Notes: a model not told the origin generated them from the letters alone. A DNA stretch of 64,000 nucleotides from Actinomadura cremea (GCF_014648495.1 NZ_BMRF01000019.1:62001-126000), one strand, 5' to 3'; counted from the stretch's first letter, positions 15,238 to 23,867 are shown. Numbers and translations are program-made.

Positions 15238-18048
15238 ATGCGCCGGGTGAGCTGGCAGGGGGCCGGGGCGCAGCCCGGCGGAACCGGAGGCGGGCCGAGC
15301 GGGGATCTGTTCACCTCGGTCGAGGGCAACGTGCGGGAGCTGGTGGCGTCCCCGTGGTGGCAGACCGCGCCGCCCCCCGAACGCGCCGCGCAGATCGCGG
15401 CGCGGATGCTGTGGGGCGCGGGCGAGTGGTGGCTGTACGGGGCGTGGGGGCGCTGGTACCGGTGCGGGCTGGACGGGGCGTGGCATCCGTGCCCGCCGCC
15501 GGGCGATCCGGCCGACCGTGCGGTGGCGGTCCCGGCCGGCACCGGCGCCGGGACGCCGCCGGTGCCGCCGCAGCTGTTCCCGACCGGCCCGGACCTGGCG
15601 GCGGGGCGGGTCGCGCCGCTGGGGTTCCTCGGGCCCGTCCCCGACACCTCGGTCGTCGCCCGCGTGTCGCAGGCGATCACGACGGCGCTGGCGGTGAACC
15701 CGGCGCAGTTCGTGCAGCGCGACCCGATGTTCCAGCCGGGGACGCCGTCCACGATCGCCGCCGCGTGGGGGGCGCTGCTGTGGTGCGCGGGGTCGCCGGT
15801 GGTGCTGACCGAGCATCCGCTGATCGAGTCGTTCATCCCGTTCCTGACGACCCCGGCCGAGCGGCTGCACTGGATGATGCCGCCGGACTTCGGGACGCTG
15901 GCCGGCTACTACGTGCACCGGCTCGGCGCCGGCGACGGCGGCGGCGCCGCGCACATCGCGCGGGTGATGTACGAGGTCGCGGCCGGGTTGCAGGCCGATC
16001 CGCGGTTCCGGCCAGGGGCGGACGCGCTGGCGGCGGTGACGGCGGCGTCGCTGCGGATGGTGAACCAGGACATGGCGACCGTCCGGTACGGGCCGGAGGC
16101 GATCCTGCAGGAGTGGCGGCGCCGCTGCCCGGCCGAGCACGCCACCCCGATGGTCCGCGACACCTCTCCCGGGGAGTTCCTGCGGCTGGCGCTGTACGAC
16201 CTGCAGCAGATCGTCGCGCAGATCACCGGCCCGCGGCGCCCGGGGACGGGGGGCCGCGCCCATGACGAGGTGCGCCGCGCGGGCGTGGCGGTGCTGGCCG
16301 CCGACCTGCAGGCCGCGCCGGGCGCGCTGCCGGCGCTGCAGCGGTGGCTGGACCCCGACAGCGCCCGCACGGCGCAGGCCGTCCTGACCGATCCGGCGCA
16401 TCCGGGGCGGGCGCTGTGGCCGCGCGACGGGCGGCTGCCGGACGCGCTGCGCACCGACGACGCCGACGCGCTGGCGTCGCTGCTGGCCACCACCTACACG
16501 CTGGGGCTGACGTGGTGCCGGCTGGCGCAGGTGCATCCGCCGGCGACGGGGTTCGCGGTGCCGCAGGCGGCCGCGTCGGAGCTGACGTCCCCGGCGATGC
16601 ACAGCCCGCCGTCGACCGACGAGCTGTCGGCGTGGGACATCATCAAGGCGGCCCGGGCGCACATGGCGGCGGAGCGGGCCGCGGCGGGCGGGGACGAGCC
16701 GGTCGCGCCCGTCCCGGAGCCGCAGCGGGAGCCGTCGGGGCCGCCGCCGGCGGCGGCGCCGGTCGAGCCTCCGGCGGCACCCCCCATCTCCCCCGCCCCC
16801 GCACCGGCGCCCGTCCCCGAACCGGGGCCGCCCGTTCCCGCGCCCGCACCGGCTCCCGCGCCCGAGGCGCCGCCGCCGGTGCCGGCGGCGGACCGGGCGG
16901 ATCCGGGGCCCGCCGCTGCGGTGGCGCCGCCGGAGCCGCCGGCGTGGCCGCAGGCCGAACCGGCCGCCGCGGCGCCCGACGCCTCCGGCGCGCCCCCGCC
17001 GCAGTGGCCGGGCGAGCCGCGCACGCAGCTGGACTCCGGCGGGTACCGCACCCAGCTCGATCCCGGACCGGCGTGGCCCGGCGGGGCCGCCGCGCAGGCG
17101 GCGGGCGATCCCCCTCCCCCTCCCCCTCCGCCGCCGGTGCCGGACTGGGCGCACGACGGCGACCGGGAACCGCGGGCCGAGCTGCCGCCGCCGCCCGCGC
17201 CGGTCCCCGCGCCGCCGCCCCCGATGCCCCCGGCACCCGCGCCCGACCAGGGCGCGCAGATCGCCGAGGCGTACGGCATCCGGTTCCTGTGCGGCGCCGA
17301 CGACATCGAGCGGGTCGTCACCGAGGTGCGGCGCCGCGGCAAGTGGGCGCGGCGGCTGCGCGGGCAGGAGGTGTCGAGCGCGTCGGCGCCGGCGCTGCTG
17401 CTGATCGGCGGGCCGTCCAGCGGGCAGCGGCGGCTGGCCCGCATGATCGCGCGGGCGCTGGCGGAGGTGGAGGCCTCCAGCGGCGAGGTCCGCTCGGTGC
17501 ACGGCGAGGACCTGCGCGACCGCGGACCCGAGGGGCTGCGCGCGGCCCTGGAGGAGCACGCCGGGCACGTCCTGCTGCTCGACGGGCTGGACTCGCTGAT
17601 CCTGGACGAGGCGCAGGGCCCGGCGTACGCGACGGTCCTGTACCGGACGCGGCTGGAGGGCGTGAACGACACGGCGCTGCTGGGCACGTGCGGCCCGGAC
17701 CGGGTCGGTGAGCTGTCGGCGGCGTCGCCGGAGCTGGTGACCGATCTGCGCGCGGTGCGGCTGCCGGATCTGGCCGAGCCGCGGTCGCGGGCGGCGCTGG
17801 TGGGGCTGCTGGCGCAGGAGCGGGACCTGCGGCTGGGCGCGGACGCGTGGGCGGTGGTCGACCGGGAGATCGGCGGGCTGCGGCCGCGGGGGCGGCTGAC
17901 GGGCGCGCGGCTGATCGAGGCGTATCTGGACCGGGCGGCGACGCGGCGGCTGGGCAGCGCGGAGGAGACGCAGGCGATCGAGGAGGGGACGCTGTCGCTG
18001 ACGGCGTCGGACTTCGCGGGTCTGGCGGCGGAGCTGTCGGGCCGCTGA
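15238..18048 (+). CDS. Large unrecognised protein with proline-rich linker and degenerate AAA-like domain
   Basis: About 936 residues, no family recognised. Part 1 (to residue about 470) is a conserved-looking globular region opening with an aromatic patch (GAGEWWLYGAWGRWYRCGLDGAWHP split here). Part 2 (about 485-675) is Pro/Ala-rich and disordered, holding a repeated TQLDSGGY/TQLDPG motif. Part 3 resembles a CbbX/EccA-like AAA module: LLIGGPSSGQRRLAR stands where Walker A GPPGTGKT would be and lacks the lysine, followed by HVLLLDGLDSL like Walker B and a helical lid. It may be an inactive ATPase scaffold. Starts: ATG 15238 has GGGGAGGA 5 bases upstream; GTG 15247 would suit a leaderless mRNA from TACTAT at 15234. 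Confidence 0.7.
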   Translation: MRRVSWQGAGAQPGGTGGGPSGDLFTSVEGNVRELVASPWWQTAPPPERAAQIAARMLWGAGEWWLYGAWGRWYRCGLDGAWHPCPPPGDPADRAVAVPAGTGAGTPPVPPQLFPTGPDLAAGRVAPLGFLGPVPDTSVVARVSQAITTALAVNPAQFVQRDPMFQPGTPSTIAAAWGALLWCAGSPVVLTEHPLIESFIPFLTTPAERLHWMMPPDFGTLAGYYVHRLGAGDGGGAAHIARVMYEVAAGLQADPRFRPGADALAAVTAASLRMVNQDMATVRYGPEAILQEWRRRCPAEHATPMVRDTSPGEFLRLALYDLQQIVAQITGPRRPGTGGRAHDEVRRAGVAVLAADLQAAPGALPALQRWLDPDSARTAQAVLTDPAHPGRALWPRDGRLPDALRTDDADALASLLATTYTLGLTWCRLAQVHPPATGFAVPQAAASELTSPAMHSPPSTDELSAWDIIKAARAHMAAERAAAGGDEPVAPVPEPQREPSGPPPAAAPVEPPAAPPISPAPAPAPVPEPGPPVPAPAPAPAPEAPPPVPAADRADPGPAAAVAPPEPPAWPQAEPAAAAPDASGAPPPQWPGEPRTQLDSGGYRTQLDPGPAWPGGAAAQAAGDPPPPPPPPPVPDWAHDGDREPRAELPPPPAPVPAPPPPMPPAPAPDQGAQIAEAYGIRFLCGADDIERVVTEVRRRGKWARRLRGQEVSSASAPALLLIGGPSSGQRRLARMIARALAEVEASSGEVRSVHGEDLRDRGPEGLRAALEEHAGHVLLLDGLDSLILDEAQGPAYATVLYRTRLEGVNDTALLGTCGPDRVGELSAASPELVTDLRAVRLPDLAEPRSRAALVGLLAQERDLRLGADAWAVVDREIGGLRPRGRLTGARLIEAYLDRAATRRLGSAEETQAIEEGTLSLTASDFAGLAAELSGR

Positions 18049-18310
18049 TCCGTTCCGTGGCGGGCCCGGCGCGCGTTCCGCCGCCGGGCCCGCCCATTTT
18101 CGCCGCCTGCTCTTCGGTGTTTTCCGCGCGGTTTCCCGTCGCGGGCGCGGCGGGGCGCGCCTCACCGTCGGCCGCCCCGTGACCTGGGCGTCCGGCGCGG
18201 ACGGGCCCGGCGCCGGGGCGCCCGCGCACCGGACGCGGCGGGCGGCCCTGGCCGGGGTGCGGGGATTGAGGCGCCCGCGCCACCGCATGAAGCGGGCGCG
18301 GCGGGTGACC

Positions 18311-19453
18311 ATGGAAGGCGTGGAACGCGCAGATCGGTTGCTGGTGCTGGTCGCCGAGCTCCGCGCGGCGGCCCCCGAGCCGCTGGGGGCGCGGGAGCTG
18401 GCGGAGCGTCTCGGGGTGGGCGAGCGGACGGTGCGGCGGGATCTGGAGCTGCTGGCGGCCGGCGGGCCGCCGGTGCGGGCGCTGCCGGGCGGCGGGCACG
18501 TGCTGGAGGAGCCGCCGCGGGCGGCGGTGGGCGAGGCGGAGTCGCTGACGGGCCCCGTCCGCGACACGCTCGCCGAGGCGGTGCGGTCCCGGCGGGCGGT
18601 GCGGCTGGCCTACACCGACCGGTCGGGGACGCGGACGCTGCGGGACGTGGACGCGCAGGGGCTGGTGACGGCCCCCTACGGGGAGTACCTGGTGGGGTGG
18701 TGCCGGACCCGGGAGGGGCCCCGCCGTTTCCGGCTGGACCGGATCGGCGCGGCGTACCTGGCGGGCCGGGGCGTGGAGGTGCGGGAGCTGGACGAGCTGG
18801 TGGCGGCGCTGCGGGTGCCGCTGCCGCGTCCGCCGTCCGCGCCGGAGCGGCGCCGCGCGTCGGGCGGCGCGCGGCGGGGCGGGGACGGTCCGGGGGCGGC
18901 GCGGGCGTGGACGCTGGAGCGGGCGGAGGGGGTGCGGGCGCGGCTGCGGGACGCGGCGGCCGAGGTTTTGGACGGTGGTGAGGGCGCGGCGGCGCTGCGG
19001 GCCGTGGCGGGGCATCTGGCGGAGTGGGCGCGGTGGCAGGCGGCGGCGGTGCGGGCGGCGGCGACGGGCGAGGAGCCGGTGCTGGAGGGGCGCCGCCCGC
19101 CGTTCCCGCGCGGGTTCGGGCCGGCGACGACGTACGCGGCGCGGGAGCGGATGATCCAGGACGCGATGGCGCCGCGGTCGCTGGGGGACGTGCTGGAGGA
19201 TCTGCGGCAGGTGCTGGAGGGGATGGCGCACTGGGCGGCGGGCTGCGACGAGGCGTTGTGGGAGGGGGTGCTGCCCGATCCGCGCCCGTACGGGCCGCCG
19301 GGCGAGCCGCGTCCGCTGGCGGAGCTGCTGGCGGGGCCGGGCGGCCTGCTGGCGCATGTGGAGTGGCATCTGGACCGGTTGCCCGGTGACGCGCGGGCGG
19401 GGGCGGACGGTGCGGGGGTGCGGGCGGTGGAGCGCTGCCCGCTGCGGCCCTGA
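18311..19453 (+). CDS. HTH-WYL regulator fused to a DinB-like domain
   Basis: About 380 residues in three parts. Residues 1-60 are a DeoR/YafY-type helix-turn-helix (GARELAERLGVGERTVRRDLELL). Residues about 75-160 form a WYL domain (AVRLAYTDRSGTRTLRDVDAQG ... YLVGWCRTREGPRRFRLDRI). Residues about 200-360 are helical with spaced histidines (VAGHLAEWARWQ, EGMAHWAAGCDEALW, LLAHVEWHLDRL), resembling the DinB/mycothiol-transferase four-helix fold with its metal-binding His set. That would make it a regulator with an attached thiol-transferase-like sensor. The third assignment rests on pattern only. Alternative starts: ATG 18287, GTG 18320. Confidence 0.65.
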   Translation: MEGVERADRLLVLVAELRAAAPEPLGARELAERLGVGERTVRRDLELLAAGGPPVRALPGGGHVLEEPPRAAVGEAESLTGPVRDTLAEAVRSRRAVRLAYTDRSGTRTLRDVDAQGLVTAPYGEYLVGWCRTREGPRRFRLDRIGAAYLAGRGVEVRELDELVAALRVPLPRPPSAPERRRASGGARRGGDGPGAARAWTLERAEGVRARLRDAAAEVLDGGEGAAALRAVAGHLAEWARWQAAAVRAAATGEEPVLEGRRPPFPRGFGPATTYAARERMIQDAMAPRSLGDVLEDLRQVLEGMAHWAAGCDEALWEGVLPDPRPYGPPGEPRPLAELLAGPGGLLAHVEWHLDRLPGDARAGADGAGVRAVERCPLRP

Positions 19454-19493
19454 GCGGCGCCCGGTCGGGGGTTGCGGGTTTCGGGGGCGGGGT

Positions 19494-20078
19494 TCAGGGG
19501 TGGCCGGGGTTCAGGGGGCGGGTGGAGGCGGGGCGGTGGCCGTCGCCGGGGGTGAGCAGCCGGCTGAACCAGACGGTCTTGCCGCCGGTCCCCGGTTCGC
19601 GGGGCGGGTCTTCGGGGCGGGTGCCGTACTCGGTGGCCAGGGCGGCGACGAGCATGAGGCCGCGTCCGGCCTCGTTCCAGACGGGGACGTCCGCGGGTGC
19701 GGGCGGCGGCCCGGTGGGGCGGGCGTCGGTGACCTCGCCGGTGAGGCTGCGGCCGTGCAGGCGCAGGCGGAGCCGGATGGGGCCGGCGCCGTGCAGGACG
19801 GCGTTGGTGACGAGTTCGTCGACGATCAGGACGATGTCGTCGGCGTCGTCGGCGTCGGCGACCCGCCAGTCGTGCAGGGCGGCGGCGGTCAGGGCGCGGG
19901 CCGCGGCGGCGGCGCCGGGCTGTGCGGGCAGTTCCCAGTCGGCCGTGCGGCCGCCGGCCCGTCCGGCCGCGCGTCCGGCGGTCCCCTCGCCGGTGGGGCC
20001 GTCCGTGCGGTCCTCTGTGCGGTCCCGGGCGTTTCCGATGTCGGCTGCTGCTCCGGTGGTGTCCCCCGCTGCGTCCAC
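19494..20078 (-). CDS. ATP-binding protein, RsbW/anti-sigma serine kinase type
   Basis: 194 residues with an HATPase_c (GHKL) fold. The N box is DELVTNAVLHG, the G1-type loop is EVTDARP and the G2 loop is NEAGRGLMLVAALA. The first 45 residues are disordered and rich in Asp, Arg, Gly and Thr. Many streptomycete and Actinomadura genomes carry dozens of these lone RsbW-like kinases, which phosphorylate anti-sigma antagonists or bind sigma factors; the partner is not visible. The GTG start at 20078 has a GAGGAG ribosome site nine bases upstream. Divergence from the DUF3040 region leaves about 430 bases without a gene. Confidence 0.8.
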   Translation of the reverse strand: MDAAGDTTGAAADIGNARDRTEDRTDGPTGEGTAGRAAGRAGGRTADWELPAQPGAAAAARALTAAALHDWRVADADDADDIVLIVDELVTNAVLHGAGPIRLRLRLHGRSLTGEVTDARPTGPPPAPADVPVWNEAGRGLMLVAALATEYGTRPEDPPREPGTGGKTVWFSRLLTPGDGHRPASTRPLNPGHP

Positions 20079-20456
20079 TGGTCGCTCTCCTCACCCTCGC
20101 GCGACGTCCGGCCGGTGCCCGATTCGTCGGTTCACTTTCATGGACGCAGGCCGGGCGGGCGCGGTGCACCCGTGCACGCAACCCTCACCGCGCGGTGAGG
20201 TGGGCGGGGCGGTGCGGCGACGGTGCGGCAGGGCCCCGCACCGCCGCGGCGGTGCGGGGCGGTGACACGCGGGGCGGGGGGTGGGTGGAATGAGCAGTGC
20301 GGTGGTGCCGTTATGGTGGATGGCGTCGGTGTGGCATGTGTCCCCCGGGCTCTACCCATCGCCTTCGAGGAATACCGCCGGTCCCTTCGCGGTCCGGGTC
20401 CTGGAGCTTCGTTGTGCCTTTCGCCGCGAGGCGACCACCACACCGGCCTCGACGCC
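20079..20456. other. Gene-free stretch of about 380 bp
   Basis: It contains the ribosome site and presumably the promoter of the RsbW-like gene at its left end. Short open frames exist on both strands but none has convincing composition or a ribosome site. The + strand stays G-rich like its surroundings. I see no RNA gene. Confidence 0.5.
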
Positions 20457-20492
20457 GTGGCCCCGGCGGGATTCCGGTCCCGCCGGGGCCAC
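20457..20492 (-). terminator. Strong hairpin terminator after the DUF3040 gene
   Basis: GTGGCCCCGGCGGGA (20457-20471) pairs perfectly over 15 bp with 20478-20492 across a TTCCGG loop. It lies 20 bases beyond the DUF3040 stop on the - strand. No T-tract follows, as is usual in actinomycetes. Confidence 0.7.
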
Positions 20493-20511
20493 GGCGCTGT
20501 CGTTCGGCCGG

Positions 20512-20721
20512 TCAGGTGATGGCGGCCGCGAAGCCGACCGCGATCGCGGCGATGACCGCCAGGACGGCGACGGCCGCCGCGGCGATCACCCGGACGCGGC
20601 GGCCGCGGCCGGGACGGCGGTCGCCGAGCCGCGCGAGCCGATGGGCCAGCCGCGGGTCGTCCTCGCTCAGGCGGACCTCGATCTGGGTGAGGATCCGCTG
20701 CTCCTCCATCGACAGCGCCAT
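20512..20721 (-). CDS. DUF3040 small membrane protein
   Basis: 69 residues. ALSMEEQRILTQIEVRLSED at the N-terminus is the DUF3040 signature. A basic linker and one hydrophobic helix (VIAAAAVAVLAVIAAIAVGF) follow. It would be a single-pass membrane protein of unknown function. ATG at 20721 is chosen over ATG 20727 because GGAGG lies seven to eight bases before it, whereas the first ATG abuts the site. A GATAAT -10 element on the - strand (20777-20782) overlaps the stop of the GHL10 gene, giving this gene its own promoter. Confidence 0.8.
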   Translation of the reverse strand: MALSMEEQRILTQIEVRLSEDDPRLAHRLARLGDRRPGRGRRVRVIAAAAVAVLAVIAAIAVGFAAAIT

Positions 20722-20766
20722 GCTCATACCTCCGGGGGGCCGGTCAGTGACTGGTATCTCCCCAGA

Positions 20767-20782
20767 GATCATGATCATTATC
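20767..20782 (-). promoter_or_regulatory. Promoter -10 and palindrome for DUF3040
   Basis: GATAAT (- strand, 20777-20782) is followed directly by the palindrome GATCATGATC (20767-20776), close to the expected transcription start. It is unusually AT-rich for this DNA. Confidence 0.45.
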
Positions 20783-22394
20783 CTTCCGGTGCGGCGGCCG
20801 TCGCGCCCCGCGCGGGCGGGCTCTCCCGGTGGTACCGGTCGACGGCGGTGACGTAGTAGGTGTAGGTGCGGCCGGGCTCGGCGGTGGGGTCGATGATGCC
20901 GCCGCCGCGGACGTCGGCGATGAGCCGTCCGGGGTCGACGGCGGCGCACTCGTCGCCTTCGCCGTCCACCCGGTACACCGCGTGGGACGCGGCGTCGGGC
21001 GAGGCCGTCCAGCGGACCTCGACGCCGTCGCCGTGGGGTGCGGCGGTGACGCCGCGGGCGGGCGCGGGCGCGCCGCCGTCCTCCCGGCCGTCCTCGCCGC
21101 CGCCGCCCGGGGCGACGACGGGCGGGATGGCGGGCCGGTCGTAGTGCTCGTCGCGGAGGCGGGTGGCGAACCCGTCGGTGTTGTCCATGAGGTCGGAGGC
21201 GCTGAAGTAGACGTCGCCGGCGACCTCGGGGTGCTCGTCGTTGAGGGCCAGGTGCCGGGTCAGTTCGGCGGGGTCGTCCCAGGGGCCGCCCTCCCCGACG
21301 CGGTAGGCGCCCTGCCCGATGTAGAGGCGGACGTCGGTGCCCTTCACCTGCTCGGACCACCAGCCGACGAGTTCGGCGTAGTCGGCGGCGCCGTCCCCGA
21401 TCGGCCAGTACAGCTGGGGGGTGACGTAGTCGACCCAGCCCTTCTTGATCCAGGTGCGGGTGTCGGCGTAGACGTCGTCGTGGCTCTGCAGGGCGCGGGT
21501 GTCGGATCCGGCGGGGTCGGTGGAGGCGTTGCGCCACACGCCGAACGGGCTGATGCCGAACCGGACGTGCGGTTTGGCGGCGTGGATCTTCTCCGAGACG
21601 GTCCGCACGAGGGTGTTGACGTTGTCGCGGCGCCAGTCGCCGCGGTCCTTCCCGCCGCCGTGGGCGCGGTAGGCGGCGCCGTCGGGGAACTCGCCGTCCT
21701 CGGGGTAGGGGTAGAAGTAGTCGTCGAAGTGGACCGCGTCGATGTCGTACTTGTTCACCACGTCCAGGACGGACTTGGTGACCAGGTCGCGGACCTCGGG
21801 GATGCCCGGGTCGTACCAGAGGCCGTCGCCGTATTCGCGGACCCATCCGGGGTTCCGGCGGGCGGGGCTGCCGGGCGCGAGCTTCTTCAGGTCGGTCTGG
21901 CGGCTGACGCGGTAGGGGTTGAACCAGGCGTGGAACTCCAGGTTGCGGGCGTGCGCCTCCTTCAGCATGAAGCCGAGCACGTCGTAGCCGGGGTCCTTGC
22001 CGGGTTCGCCGGTGATCCACTGGGACCACGGTTCGTGCGGGGAGTCGTAGAAGGCGTCGGAGTTGGGGCGGACCTGGACGAACACGGCGTTCATGTTCAT
22101 CGCGGCGGCGCGGTCGAGCAGGCGGGTGAACTGCTTCTTCTGCTCGGCGGCGGACGCGTCGGGGTCCTTGGGCCAGTCGATGTTGCCGACCGTGGCGATC
22201 CACATGCCGCGCAGCTCGCGGCCCTTCGCGCCGTCGGGGGCGGGGACGCGGGCGCACTCGGCCCGCGCGCCCGCGGGCGCGCGGGCGCCGTCGCGCTCGT
22301 CGCCGCCGAGCGCGGTCAGGGCGCAGCCCGCAAGCGCGCCCGCCGACAGCAGCGACGCGGCGGCGGCCATCCGGGTTCTGTTCAGCCATGACAT
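20778..22394 (-). CDS. GHL10 (glycosyl hydrolase-like 10) family lipoprotein
   Basis: 538 residues. A type II signal peptide ends in the lipobox LSAGALAGC, so the protein is lipid-anchored outside the membrane. Residues about 60-390 are a GHL10/DUF187 barrel (ELRGMWIATVGNIDWP, MNAVFVQVRPNSDAFY, HAWFNPYRVS, IDAVHFDDYFYPYP, RFGISPFGVWRN). This family includes the E. coli peptidoglycan glycosidase DigH, which cleaves denuded glycan strands. A Pro/Gly linker and a fibronectin type III domain (TAAPHGDGVEVRWTASPD) end the protein. It probably acts in cell-wall remodelling. A weak -10-like sequence lies about 12 bases before the ATG at 22394. Confidence 0.85.
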   Translation of the reverse strand: MSWLNRTRMAAAASLLSAGALAGCALTALGGDERDGARAPAGARAECARVPAPDGAKGRELRGMWIATVGNIDWPKDPDASAAEQKKQFTRLLDRAAAMNMNAVFVQVRPNSDAFYDSPHEPWSQWITGEPGKDPGYDVLGFMLKEAHARNLEFHAWFNPYRVSRQTDLKKLAPGSPARRNPGWVREYGDGLWYDPGIPEVRDLVTKSVLDVVNKYDIDAVHFDDYFYPYPEDGEFPDGAAYRAHGGGKDRGDWRRDNVNTLVRTVSEKIHAAKPHVRFGISPFGVWRNASTDPAGSDTRALQSHDDVYADTRTWIKKGWVDYVTPQLYWPIGDGAADYAELVGWWSEQVKGTDVRLYIGQGAYRVGEGGPWDDPAELTRHLALNDEHPEVAGDVYFSASDLMDNTDGFATRLRDEHYDRPAIPPVVAPGGGGEDGREDGGAPAPARGVTAAPHGDGVEVRWTASPDAASHAVYRVDGEGDECAAVDPGRLIADVRGGGIIDPTAEPGRTYTYYVTAVDRYHRESPPARGATAAAPEG

Positions 22395-22470
22395 AGCGGC
22401 CCATTGTTACCTACTCGTTGCGATGCTGCGTCCATAACGGCGATCACGACCTGCGGCGACGTTGCGTTCT

Positions 22471-22486
22471 TCGAACACGTGTTCCA
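22471..22486 (+). promoter_or_regulatory. SOS (LexA) box candidate before the radical SAM pseudogene
   Basis: TCGAACACGTGTTCCA matches the mycobacterial SOS box TCGAAC-N4-GTTCGA at 11 of 12 positions. The mycobacterial homologue of the downstream gene (Rv2578c) is, as I recall, a LexA-regulated gene, so the site is where it should be. The gene it would control has decayed. Confidence 0.6.
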
Positions 22487-22540
22487 TCCTGGTGGGGTGC
22501 CGCCGCGACGACCAGCGACGACGGCCGCCGCCGCACCGGC

Positions 22541-23277
22541 GGGAGAAACCGGCGGGGCGAACCCGTCGCGATGGGCACCAACGTCGACTGCTACCAGCGC
22601 GCCGAGGGCCGCTACCGGCTGATGCCGGGGCATCATCACGGCGCTGGCGGACGCGGCCAACCCGTTCTCCATCCTGACCAAGGGCACGCTGATCCTGCGG
22701 GACCTGCCGCTGCCGGCCGACGCCGCCGACCGCACCCGGGTCGACACGGCCGTCTCGGTCGGCTCCCCCGACCCCGACCTGGCGCGGCTCGCCGAACCGG
22801 GCGCCCCCGCGCCGCGACGGCGGCTGGAGGTGTGCGCGGCGCTGGGCGAGGCGGGCATCGGCTGCTCGGTGCTGATGGGCCCGGTCATCCCCTACCTGTC
22901 GGACTCCCCCGCCCACCTGGACGCGGCGGTGCGCGAGATCGCCGCCGCGGGCGCGACGTCGGTGACCCCCATCGTCCTGCACCTGCGGCCCGGCGCCCGC
23001 GAATGGTTCCTCCGATGGCTGCGCGCGCACCACCCCGACCTGGTCGTCCCCTACGCGCGGCTGTACCGGGGCGGCGCCTACGCCCCGGCGCGGTACCGGC
23101 GCGAGATCGCCGGACGGGTCCGGGAACTGGCCGAACTGCACGGCGTCGGCGCGGGCGCCCGCCACCGCCGCGACCCGGGAGACGGCGCCCGCCGACGCGG
23201 CCCCGCCCCACGGGGCCCGCTCCCGGACGCACCCGGACGCGACGGGCCCGGCCCCCCAGCAGCTGTCGCTGCTGTGA
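22541..23277 (+). pseudogene. Rv2578c-family radical SAM protein, 5'-deleted and frameshifted
   Basis: The family sequence is recognisable in three frames. RRGEPVAMGTNVDCYQRAEG lies near 22550-22610. After an extra G in the run at 22627-22630 it continues as IITALADAANPFSILTKGT through VTPIVLHLRPGAREWFLRWL and RGAYAPARYRREI. After another shift near 23155 it ends in the family's usual QLSLL at 23275-23277. The N-terminal third with the CxxxCxxC cluster that binds the 4Fe-4S/SAM centre is absent: it should lie between the SOS box and 22541, where only about 55 bases remain. Radical chemistry is therefore impossible. In intact relatives the gene belongs to the DNA-damage response. Confidence 0.85.
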
Positions 23278-23354
23278 ACCCGCCCGGACGCCCTCACCAT
23301 CCCCCTCGGCCCGCCCCCGTGGATGCGGGCCCGGGTTCTGGGTAGCGCGGGGTC

Positions 23355-23804
23355 ATGGACAGAGTGACACGCGGGCTGGTGGCCGGCGCCGCCGGAACCA
23401 GCGCCCTGAACGTGGTGACGTACCTGGACATGGCGGTACGCGGCCGCGCCGCCAGCAGCACGCCCGAGCAGAGCGTGGAGAAGATCGCCGAGGCCGCGGG
23501 CGTCGGTCTCGGGCCCGGCGAGGAGGCCGAGAACCGCAAGGCGGGACTGGGACCGCTGCTGGGCTACGGGACGGGCGCGGGCGCCGCCCTCGTGTACGGG
23601 CTGCTCGCGGGACGCCGGCGGGTGCCGCTCCCCCTGGCGGCACTGGCGCTGACCGGCCTGGCGATGGCGGCCTCGAGCGCGCCGACGACCGCGCTCGGGC
23701 TCACCGACCCGCGCACGTGGTCGGCGTCGGACTGGCTCATGGACGCGGTGCCGCACCTGGCGTACGGGGCGGTCGCGGCGGGCGTGCACGCCGCCCTGCG
23801 CTGA
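23355..23804 (+). CDS. Small hypothetical membrane protein
   Basis: 149 residues, no certain family. There are four weakly hydrophobic segments: GLVAGAAGTSALNVVTYLDM at the N-terminus, LGYGTGAGAALVYGLL, LPLAALALTGLAMAASSAP and HLAYGAVAAGVHAAL. Between the first two is a soluble stretch with EQSVEKIAEAAGVGLGPGEEAENRKAG. The pattern resembles YagU/DUF1440-type inner-membrane proteins, but I would not name it so. Position after the radical SAM remnant and before a leaderless gene gives no functional hint. ATG at 23355 is the first start in frame. Confidence 0.6.
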   Translation: MDRVTRGLVAGAAGTSALNVVTYLDMAVRGRAASSTPEQSVEKIAEAAGVGLGPGEEAENRKAGLGPLLGYGTGAGAALVYGLLAGRRRVPLPLAALALTGLAMAASSAPTTALGLTDPRTWSASDWLMDAVPHLAYGAVAAGVHAALR

Positions 23805-23861
23805 CCCCACCGCCCCGCCCGACCGCCCCGCCCGCCGTGCCGGGTGCCCGGCCGGGTCGAT

Positions 23862-23867
23862 TAGGGT
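23862..23867 (+). promoter_or_regulatory. -10 element TAGGGT, leaderless start of the 23875 gene
   Basis: TAGGGT ends seven bases before the ATG at 23875 and there is no ribosome site, the arrangement seen at several genes in this window. Confidence 0.55.

Noticed and set aside
14122-18567. 1481-codon - strand open frame
   Set aside because: Antisense to the orphan AAA-like gene and thioesterase, with Arg/Pro/Ala shadow composition and no motif. Such frames follow from extreme GC content.
20223-20519. + strand frame in the 20.1-20.5 kb gene-free stretch
   Set aside because: No ribosome site, no recognisable domain, and it runs into the DUF3040 terminator hairpin.
22395-22560. dif-like site at the strand-composition switch
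   Set aside because: No sequence resembling the actinobacterial dif consensus was found by eye in the switch region.
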